Source: Nesterenkonia sedimenti (GTDB lineage: Bacteria; Actinomycetota; Actinomycetes; Actinomycetales; Micrococcaceae). From it: a stretch of 64,000 nucleotides of DNA. A program made the translations under genes and the position numbers. How positions within the stretch are numbered: the stretch's first letter is position 1; each line of letters opens with the position of its first letter. The notes under the pieces were generated by a model. It was given only the letters and a program-made list of their open reading frames with translations. It made no database searches and was not told where the DNA came from. Below are positions 34,640-41,216 of this stretch, in pieces. Location: the NCBI RefSeq assembly GCF_012641515.1, contig NZ_JABAHY010000013.1, forward strand, positions 1-64,000. Reading direction: 5' to 3'.

Positions 34640-36136
34640 ATGAACTCCTCAACTGTCACAACACCGGTGCTCATCGTCGGAGCTGGCTTCTCCGGGATCG
34701 CCTTGGGCGCGATGCTCAAGCGCCGGGGTATCCATGACTTTCAGATCATCGACCGGGAGCAGGATTTCGGCGGCACCTGGTACAGCAATACTTATCCGGG
34801 TGCGGAATGCGATATTCAGTCTCATCTGTACTCCTTCTCCTTCCGACTCAATCCGGACTGGACCAAGACCTATGCCTCCCAGAGCGAGATCTTCGCCTAT
34901 CTGCGGAAGGTCGCTGAGGAGGAGGGTCTCTATCCACATGCTCGGTTCGGGCACTCCGTGGAACGCGCTGAATGGCAGCAGGACGAGGGTGTGTGGAGGG
35001 TTGAGACCGGCAGCCTGACCTTTGAGGCACAGCAGGTGGTCTTCGCTACTGGGCATCTTTCTGATCCGCGGGTTCCTGAGGTGCCGGGGTTGGAGAAGTT
35101 CTCGGGGAAGACATTCCATTCGGCCACCTGGGATCACGACTATGACCTCCGGGGTAAGAACGTTGCTGTGGTCGGCACGGGCGCCTCGGCGATTCAGGTG
35201 GTTCCGGCGATCGCCGATGAGGTCGGTTCCCTGAAGGTCTTTCAGCGCACTGCCCCGTATGTGATTCCGCGGTTGGACACTGTCTACACCGATGAACAGA
35301 AGCGGATGTTCGCCAAGGTTCCGGATTCGGCCAGAGATCTGCGGGAGTTCCTGTTCTGGTCCAATGAGATGCGGTTCCTGCAGCGGATGCTGGTGCCCTC
35401 CTATCTCCAGGAGGTCGAAAGTATCGCTGCTGGTCACCGGGAGAGGCAGATTGATGATCCGCAGCTGCTTCAGCGGGTCACCCCGGATTACACCATCGGC
35501 TGCAAACGCATCCTGCTGTCCAATACCTGGTATCCGGCCCTGCAGAAGGAGAATGTGGAGCTGGTTGACCATGCGGTGACCGCCTTCGGGGAGGATGCCG
35601 TGGTCGATGCCGCCGGTGGTGAGCATGAGGTGGACTGTGTGATCTTCTGCTCCGGGTTTGAGGCCGCGGAGCTGCCGATCGCAGCGAAGGTTCGCGGCAC
35701 TGACGGAACCTGGCTCAGTGATGTCTGGACCGAGGGCAGCGAGGCCTACGGGGGCATGGCCGTCAATGGGTTCCCGAATATGTTCCTGATGAACGGTCCG
35801 CATGTGGGCCTGGGGGCGGGGTCGGTCATTTTCATGATCGAGACTCAGGCGAAGTTCATCGCCGAGGCCGTGGAGCATTTTCAGCGGGAGGACCTGCGAG
35901 TCCTGGAGGTCCGGGCTGAGTCGCAGCAGGAGTTCATTGAGCATGTGGAGCGGCGTTCGGAGGGAACGGTCTGGACTGAAGGCAATTGCCAGTCCTGGTA
36001 TCTGGATGCTCGCAGCAACCGGCTGACCACGATCTGGCCAGATCAGATGAACCGCTACTACGCCGAGTTCGCCTCCTTCACACCAGGAGACTTTCACTGC
36101 GTAACCACACGAGACCTTCAAGCTCAGCCAGCCTGA
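34640..36136 (+). CDS. Baeyer-Villiger-type flavin monooxygenase
   Basis: 498 residues. Class B FAD/NADPH monooxygenase inserting oxygen next to a ketone carbonyl. First Rossmann motif VGAGFSGIALG (about 12-22), Baeyer-Villiger fingerprint FSGKTFHSATWD near 153-164 (FxGxxxHxxxW with Asp in the last position), second Rossmann motif VVGTGASAIQV near 178. DREQDFGGTWYSNTYPGAECDIQSHLY, in two parts, is the conserved FAD/substrate region. The C-terminus matches cyclohexanone or 4-hydroxyacetophenone type enzymes in length. Whether the natural substrate is cyclic or linear cannot be said. Confidence 0.92.
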   Translation: MNSSTVTTPVLIVGAGFSGIALGAMLKRRGIHDFQIIDREQDFGGTWYSNTYPGAECDIQSHLYSFSFRLNPDWTKTYASQSEIFAYLRKVAEEEGLYPHARFGHSVERAEWQQDEGVWRVETGSLTFEAQQVVFATGHLSDPRVPEVPGLEKFSGKTFHSATWDHDYDLRGKNVAVVGTGASAIQVVPAIADEVGSLKVFQRTAPYVIPRLDTVYTDEQKRMFAKVPDSARDLREFLFWSNEMRFLQRMLVPSYLQEVESIAAGHRERQIDDPQLLQRVTPDYTIGCKRILLSNTWYPALQKENVELVDHAVTAFGEDAVVDAAGGEHEVDCVIFCSGFEAAELPIAAKVRGTDGTWLSDVWTEGSEAYGGMAVNGFPNMFLMNGPHVGLGAGSVIFMIETQAKFIAEAVEHFQREDLRVLEVRAESQQEFIEHVERRSEGTVWTEGNCQSWYLDARSNRLTTIWPDQMNRYYAEFASFTPGDFHCVTTRDLQAQPA

Positions 36137-36180
36137 GAACTCAGCCCAAGCATCGCAATTTCTAAAGATTGGAACTACCG

Positions 36181-37161
36181 ATGAAACGGAAGACAGTTGA
36201 TAAGGCTCTCGTAACGATTGCTGCGGGAACCCTGGCACTTACTGCCTGCGGACCGGGAGAAGCATCCGCGGACGATTTTCCGGAAGAACCCATTGAAATC
36301 GTCGTCCCCTGGGGCGCCGGTGGCTCCTCTGATGTGGCCGTTAGGGCGTTCGCAGAAGCATATGAGGAAGCAAACGGTGACCAGATACTCGTAGTGAACC
36401 GTCCCGGCGGTGGCTCAGCCATCGGTGCGGCTGAGGCTGCCCGCGCGAATGCTGACGGATACACGATGCTGCACTCAACCGCCTCGACGTTTATCACCGT
36501 GCCCCTGCTTGAAGATGTCAACTACGGACCCGATGACTTCAAGTCAGTGATTAGCCTAGGAGACCAACCCGTCATCTTGGTCGCGAACCCTGATACCAAC
36601 TGGGAGTCTCTTGAGGACGTTCCCATGGACGAGGAGCTTGTTATCGCCACCACTTCCCCTGGCAATGTTCTTCACTTGATTGCATCGAACTTCGTGGACG
36701 AGGCCGGAGGCAGCAGCAGCCACCTCCCATTCGACTCATCGGGCGAAACCACCCAGGCAGTGGCCAACGGCAATGCGGATTTGGCAGCCGTAGAGGCCAA
36801 CATCGCCTTGCCACAGATTGAGGCCGGTGAGGTAACGGCACTGGCTGTCTCATCCAGCGAACCACTTGAAGAACTACCCGAGAGCGAAACCTTCTCGGCA
36901 CAGGGTTTTGAACGCTCCCATGACCGCTACTCGCGAATGGCGCTGTCAGTTCCAAGCGATACGCCTGACGAAATCATCCAAGCTCTGCAAGAAGGTGGTG
37001 CTGAAGCACTGGAGACGTCGACCTGGAACGACTACGCGGAGACAACCATGCTCCAGCCGCCAGCTTATGAAGGTGGTGATTTCATGGACAGCTACATTTC
37101 CAATGAGACCGACTGGACCCGAGAATCCATGGAACCAGCCGGACTCGAACCGCAGGAGTGA
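36181..37161 (+). CDS. tctC: Tripartite tricarboxylate transporter binding lipoprotein (TctC)
   Basis: 326 residues from ATG 36181. Lipobox LTAC after a short signal, so it is membrane-anchored outside. TctC hallmarks: IEIVVPWGAGGSSDVAVRAFAE (two parts), VNRPGGGSAIGAAEAARANADGYTML (two parts) and LPFDSSGETTQAVANGNADLA. These bind a carboxylate through two loops. The gene and the next two are visibly less GC-rich than the monooxygenase before and the SDR after. The operon order suggests it captures the carboxylated precursor of the ketone pathway. Confidence 0.9.
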   Translation: MKRKTVDKALVTIAAGTLALTACGPGEASADDFPEEPIEIVVPWGAGGSSDVAVRAFAEAYEEANGDQILVVNRPGGGSAIGAAEAARANADGYTMLHSTASTFITVPLLEDVNYGPDDFKSVISLGDQPVILVANPDTNWESLEDVPMDEELVIATTSPGNVLHLIASNFVDEAGGSSSHLPFDSSGETTQAVANGNADLAAVEANIALPQIEAGEVTALAVSSSEPLEELPESETFSAQGFERSHDRYSRMALSVPSDTPDEIIQALQEGGAEALETSTWNDYAETTMLQPPAYEGGDFMDSYISNETDWTRESMEPAGLEPQE

Positions 37162-37192
37162 CCTTGAACTGTTGTAGGGAGGGAGAGCTCTT

Positions 37193-37666
37193 GTGACTGC
37201 CACCGTAAACGGGATGAAGTCCCACATAACCTCCCAGTGGCCCAGCGTCCTGTGCTATTGCCTCATTTTGGGAGCCTTCGTCATCGCCAGTTTAAGTGCC
37301 CTATCACTTGGTCTGGGCAGTCTGGCATCTCCTGAAGCTGGGTTGTGGCCCTTTCTCACTGCAGCCCTCGGCTGCCTTCTGACGTTGGCTCTAGTGCTCA
37401 AAACCGTGGTCCGTCCTTCTAGTTCAGCTACAAAGAAGTTGTTCTCTGACGTGTCCTGGGGCCCTGTTGCAATCTTCATCGCCGCGATTTCTGGCTTTCT
37501 AGTCCTCTACCCCATCGTGGGATTCCTGATAGCCGGCATTCCCATGGCCTTTGTGCTGCTCAAGTACGCTTCTGGCGCCTCATGGGTGACGTCCATAGTC
37601 ACAGCGTGCATTGTCCCGGTCGCGCTGTACTTCACATTTACCGAGTTCCTCAACGTCCGCCTGTAA
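37193..37666 (+). CDS. tctB: Tripartite tricarboxylate transporter small membrane protein (TctB)
   Basis: 157 residues from GTG 37193 with AGGGAGGGAG upstream. Four membrane helices; LGSLASPEAGLWPFLTAALGCLL is typical of TctB, and the last two helices (FLVLYPIVGFLIAG, VALYFTFTEFLNVRL) end the protein. TctB is poorly conserved and is recognised mainly by its place between tctC and tctA. Confidence 0.85.
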   Translation: MTATVNGMKSHITSQWPSVLCYCLILGAFVIASLSALSLGLGSLASPEAGLWPFLTAALGCLLTLALVLKTVVRPSSSATKKLFSDVSWGPVAIFIAAISGFLVLYPIVGFLIAGIPMAFVLLKYASGASWVTSIVTACIVPVALYFTFTEFLNVRL

Positions 37667-37712
37667 CGGGCTTGGACATTCACTCAACCCACGCGATCCA
37701 AAAGGAGGAGAC

Positions 37713-39251
37713 GTGGAGTTCATCGACGGAGTTTTTGCGGGGTTCGAAGTCGCACTTACCCCCATGAACCTGCTCTATGTGACGCTGGGGGTCACCCTAG
37801 GGACTGTTTTCGGCCTCTTGCCTGGAATTGGTCCCACCGCAGCTGTGGCACTCTTACTGCCGCTGACCTTTACGATGGACCCCGCAGCAGGCGTCATCAT
37901 GCTGGCGGGGATCTATTACGGCAGCATGTACGGGGGCCGGATCCCCGCCATCCTTCTTCGCCTACCAGGCGACGCATCCTCGGTGATGACGACCCTCGAC
38001 GGATATCCCCTCACTCAGCAAGGCAGGGCCGGAGCGGCCCTTGGTATTACTGCCATCGGGTCATTCCTGGGCGGAACCTTCGCAATCTTGGGGCTGGCGC
38101 TGCTTGCCTCAACCCTCACCCAAGTCGCCAGAATGTTCGCGTCCCCAGAACTCTTTCTCCTCATGCTCTTCGGACTGGTCATGATTGTCATCATCGGTTC
38201 CGGGAAACTTCTCAAGAGCCTGATCATGGCCCTCATTGGCATAACCATTGCGTCGATCGGGATGGATCCCATCTCCGGTACGCAACGACTAACCTTCGGA
38301 TCTTACGAACTGGCTGCCGGCATCGGGATTGTTCCCCTAGCTATCGGACTCTTTGGTATCGGTGAAGTACTGAACAATATTTCTCGGAGAAACAGCGCCC
38401 CTCTCAAACCCCCTCGGATGAAGCGCATTATGCCTACATGGGCAGACTGGGTGACTTCTAGGATGGCTATTCTGCGGGCCTCTGTCCTGGGCTTCTTTGT
38501 AGGCGTCCTGCCCGGTGGGGGCGGGACAGTGTCGTCGGTTCTCGCATACGGCACAGAGAAGAAGCTGTCCAAGAACCCAGAGAAGTTCGGCAAAGGCGCC
38601 GTGGATGGTCTAGCGGCTACCGAAACCGCGGATAACGCGTCTTCCAACTCAGCGTTTGTCCCACTCTTGACCCTCGGGGTTCCCCCCAATCCTGTTCTAG
38701 CCCTGATCTTTGGCGCCCTACTGCTTCAGAACATCACCCCAGGTCCTCAACTTGTTGAAGACCACCCCGATGTTTTTTGGGGTGTGATTGCCTCGATGTT
38801 CATAGGCAACGTCATTCTCCTGGTGCTCAACCTTCCGATGATTCGGGTTTTCGTCTCAATCCTGCGAGTCCCCCAGGCAATCCTGGCCCCCGTCGTCGTC
38901 CTGATTGCCATCTGCGGGGTCTACGCGATCAACAACAGCATGTTCGACGTCCTTCTGATGCTGATTTTCGGAGCCGCGGGTTTCCTGATGAGGAGATTTG
39001 ACTTCGACCTGGCACCTCTCATTCTGGGGTTCATTCTCGGACCGATGCTCGAAGTTGAATGGCGCCGATCCATGATCATGTCAGGCGGATCTGTCGATAT
39101 CTTCTTTACTCGTGTCCCCTCTCTCACCATCCTGCTCCTGCTTGTCAGCGCAATTCTGATAGTGGCTATCGGGGCGTTCATACGCCGTCAACGTTCCGTC
39201 AATAGCAGTTCAGATGAGGGAACTGTCCCCACAAACAAGGAGGAAGTATGA
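37713..39251 (+). CDS. tctA: Tripartite tricarboxylate transporter large membrane protein (TctA)
   Basis: 512 residues from GTG 37713, behind AAAGGAGG. About twelve helices with the two TctA signature repeats: GTVFGLLPGIGPTAAVALLLP near the N-terminus and GFFVGVLPGGGGTVSSVLAYG in the middle. GGRIPAILLRLPGDASSVMTTLDGYPL (two parts) and NASSNSAFVPLLTLGVPPNP also fit. It forms the proton- or sodium-driven channel. The stop overlaps the SDR start (ATGA). Confidence 0.92.
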   Translation: MEFIDGVFAGFEVALTPMNLLYVTLGVTLGTVFGLLPGIGPTAAVALLLPLTFTMDPAAGVIMLAGIYYGSMYGGRIPAILLRLPGDASSVMTTLDGYPLTQQGRAGAALGITAIGSFLGGTFAILGLALLASTLTQVARMFASPELFLLMLFGLVMIVIIGSGKLLKSLIMALIGITIASIGMDPISGTQRLTFGSYELAAGIGIVPLAIGLFGIGEVLNNISRRNSAPLKPPRMKRIMPTWADWVTSRMAILRASVLGFFVGVLPGGGGTVSSVLAYGTEKKLSKNPEKFGKGAVDGLAATETADNASSNSAFVPLLTLGVPPNPVLALIFGALLLQNITPGPQLVEDHPDVFWGVIASMFIGNVILLVLNLPMIRVFVSILRVPQAILAPVVVLIAICGVYAINNSMFDVLLMLIFGAAGFLMRRFDFDLAPLILGFILGPMLEVEWRRSMIMSGGSVDIFFTRVPSLTILLLLVSAILIVAIGAFIRRQRSVNSSSDEGTVPTNKEEV

Positions 39252-39946
39252 CCGAGCGAGTGCTTATCACCGGTGGTGGTGCTGGAATCGGTGCGGCGGT
39301 GGCCGAGCGTTGCCGCGAGGAGGGTTACCAGCCGATTACTGTTGATCTGCGGGGCGGGGATATCACCGCTGATCTCTCTGATGAGGGTCAGACCCGGGCT
39401 GCGCTGAAGGAGGCGCTGGCTGATGGTCCGATTCACCGGCTGGTCAATAATGTCGGCGCCATTGATGTGGCTGCGGTGGAGGATGTCACCCTGGAGCAGT
39501 TGGACCGTGCGGTGCGGATCAACCTGCAGTCGGGGATCCTGGCCACCCAGGCGCTGGTACCGGGGATGAAGGAGCGCGGGTTCGGTCGCATCGTGAACAT
39601 CGCCTCTCGGGTGGTGCTGGGTAAGGAGGGCCGGACCACCTATTCGGCCACCAAGGCCGGAATAGTGGGGGCCACCCGCACCTGGGCTCTGGAACTGGGG
39701 CGGCACGGCATCACGGTCAACGCCATCGGCCCGGGCCCGATCCGCACCAAACTCTTCGACGATGCCAACCCACCTGGCGCCCCGGCCACCGAACGGATCA
39801 TCAACAATATTCCGGTCCAGCGGGTGGGCGAGCCTGAGGACATCGCGCATACGGTCGCCTATTTCCTAGATGCCCGGGGAGGATTCACCACCGGGCAGAT
39901 GATCTACGTCTGCGGCGGCCGCACCGTCGGCAACTCCGCGATCTGA
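39248..39946 (+). CDS. Short-chain dehydrogenase/reductase
   Basis: 232 residues. Classical SDR: cofactor motif TGGGAGIGAAVA, NNVGAI in place of NNAG, catalytic Ser in VNIASRVVLG and the TYSATKAG (YxxxK) pair, followed by NAIGPGPIRT. Asp in TVDLRGG at the end of beta-2 favours NAD. It is last in the operon and coupled to tctA by an ATGA overlap although its base composition is clearly more GC-rich. Oxidation of an imported hydroxy compound to the ketone used by the Baeyer-Villiger enzyme is the likely role. Confidence 0.87.
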   Translation: MTERVLITGGGAGIGAAVAERCREEGYQPITVDLRGGDITADLSDEGQTRAALKEALADGPIHRLVNNVGAIDVAAVEDVTLEQLDRAVRINLQSGILATQALVPGMKERGFGRIVNIASRVVLGKEGRTTYSATKAGIVGATRTWALELGRHGITVNAIGPGPIRTKLFDDANPPGAPATERIINNIPVQRVGEPEDIAHTVAYFLDARGGFTTGQMIYVCGGRTVGNSAI

Positions 39947-40022
39947 CCCCGACCTCAGCACAGCACCTAGGCCGCTTGCCCTTCCCATCGGATGCGCTCA
40001 TAGAGGCGCAGGTCCACCACTC

Positions 40023-40059
40023 TTACACTTCCAGTACCGGTGGAGTATAATTTTTATAC
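40023..40059 (+). promoter_or_regulatory. brnTA promoter with overlapping operator
   Basis: TTACAC (40023-40028), 17-bp spacer, and a perfect TATAAT (40046-40051). The palindrome GTATAA-TTT-TTATAC (40045-40059) covers the -10. BrnA-type antitoxins bind palindromes to shut their own promoter, so this is the likely operator. Confidence 0.6.
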
Positions 40060-40077
40060 ATTGAGAGGGGTCCGGCA

Positions 40078-40347
40078 GTGGAGTTTGAGTTCGATCCAGC
40101 AAAGAGCCGAGCGAATTGGGAAAAGCATGGCATCGACTTCAGTGAGGCGCAGCGACTGTGGGAACTTCCCATCGTTGAGGTTCGTCTCAACTACCCATTA
40201 GAGGAGCGTTGGTTGGTAGTGGGGAAGCTGGACCAGAAGTACTGGACCGCTGTCGTGACGCATCGAGAGTCTCGAGTGAGGCTCATATCTGTCAGGCGAT
40301 CCCGAGCAGAGGAGAAGAAGCTTCATGAGCAAGCAGTCAGCAGTTGA
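40078..40347 (+). CDS. brnT: BrnT-family ribonuclease toxin
   Basis: 89 residues from GTG 40078. The start FEFDPAKSRANWEKHGIDFSEA is the BrnT signature. Downstream RESRVRLISVRRSRAEEKKLHEQ is the conserved basic tail with the Arg residues used for RNA cleavage in this RelE-like fold. BrnT blocks translation by cutting mRNA until BrnA neutralises it. It overlaps brnA by 23 bp. Base composition is lower in GC than the chromosome around it, which fits a mobile module at the edge of the defence island. Confidence 0.88.
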   Translation: MEFEFDPAKSRANWEKHGIDFSEAQRLWELPIVEVRLNYPLEERWLVVGKLDQKYWTAVVTHRESRVRLISVRRSRAEEKKLHEQAVSS

Positions 40348-40573
40348 GGAATTTGACCGGAAGTTCGACGCCGGAGAGGACATCTCCGATTACGTGGATT
40401 GGTCAACCGCACGCCGGGTAGATCCGGAGCCGAAGCGCGTGAACGTGGATTTTCCGCAGTGGATGGTGGATTCGCTGGACAATGAGGCAAAGCGCCTCGG
40501 CGTCACTCGCCAGTCTGTGATCAAAGTATGGATTGCTGACCGCCTGGAAGAACGACGTCGGAGCGCCGCGTAG
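40325..40573 (+). CDS. brnA: BrnA-like antitoxin
   Basis: 82 residues, ATG inside the brnT 3' end. The C-terminal ribbon-helix-helix (KRVNVDFPQWMVDSLDNEAKRLGVTRQSVIKVWIADRL, in sequence order) is the CopG/BrnA DNA-binding fold. The N-terminal SAVEEFDRKFDAGEDISDYVDWS wraps the toxin in known pairs. It represses the promoter through the palindrome at 40045-40059 by family analogy. Confidence 0.85.
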   Translation: MSKQSAVEEFDRKFDAGEDISDYVDWSTARRVDPEPKRVNVDFPQWMVDSLDNEAKRLGVTRQSVIKVWIADRLEERRRSAA

Positions 40574-41216
40574 GTAACGACTCGCGGATAAAAGCCAGGC
40601 ACAAGCAGCGAGGAGAGACCCGGGGACACCAGAGTGGAACAGACCGGAGCATGGCCGGGACACCACCCCCTGCCCATCCTCAGCATGGCAGCGATTCACA
40701 ACTACCGCCGCCACTCAGAAACCGGGTCGGTGGATCGAGGCTAAGGACAGCGCTCTTCTCGATACTCGCGATCAGCTCTTCTACTCCGCCAAGCTGGCTA
40801 GCCCGGGTAGTAATCTCCTGGTAGAGACCGAGATTGCCCATCGGCTTCCTCTCGCTTTGCGATCCATCTTGTCGTCTTGATACCTGTCATCATAGACGTC
40901 GAGAGGTTGTCTAACCCGCTAGGGCCCGAAATCGCTGTGGCCCCGGAAGCGGTCTTGACCTTCCTGACACACACCCCTCAACCCTACGATTAGTGCCCCA
41001 CCCCAGAAACAAAAACCCCGAAATCACGCCGGTCCCGGCAGACGAAAACCCTCAACGAGCAAAAGTGGCACAAGTCAGGTCGTAGCCCGTTGCGGCCGCT
41101 CACTATCTTCCCATCTCAGAGGGGCATTCCTTCTATCACCCCACCTCCCTCAGCCTCTCCTCAGCGGTGGATCGATGTTTTGGTGGGGTCTGAATCCTCC
41201 GAAGCTCGAACGCGCT
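40574..41216. other. Gene-poor stretch with possible insertion-sequence relic
   Basis: This 643-bp interval between the toxin-antitoxin pair and the defence operon contains no convincing large gene. A 53-codon frame is listed separately (40680-40841). At 40991-41071, TAGTGCCCCACC and AAAAGTGGCAC flank about 60 bp. On the opposite strand these read as GTGGGGCACTA and GTGCCACTTTT, reminiscent of the repeated transposase-binding sites at IS481/IS21-type ends. No transposase remains and no target duplication was found, so the relic is only suspected. Confidence 0.3.
40680..40841 (-). CDS. Small protein candidate, 53 residues
   Basis: ATG at 40841 preceded by AGAGGA at good spacing, TGA at 40680-40682. 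The protein begins MGNLGLYQEITTRASQLGG and continues with an amphipathic helix (VEELIASIEKSAVL). The last ~18 residues are Ser/Gly/Pro-rich and look unstructured, as if an original C-terminus had been lost. No family is recognised. Evidence is the ribosome site, the helical N-terminal half and the lack of any competing gene. Confidence 0.35.
   Translation of the reverse strand: MGNLGLYQEITTRASQLGGVEELIASIEKSAVLSLDPPTRFLSGGGSCESLPC

Noticed and set aside
34649-36238. 529-codon open frame antisense to the Baeyer-Villiger monooxygenase
   Set aside because: Long only because of third-position GC bias; the sense frame has all class B monooxygenase motifs.
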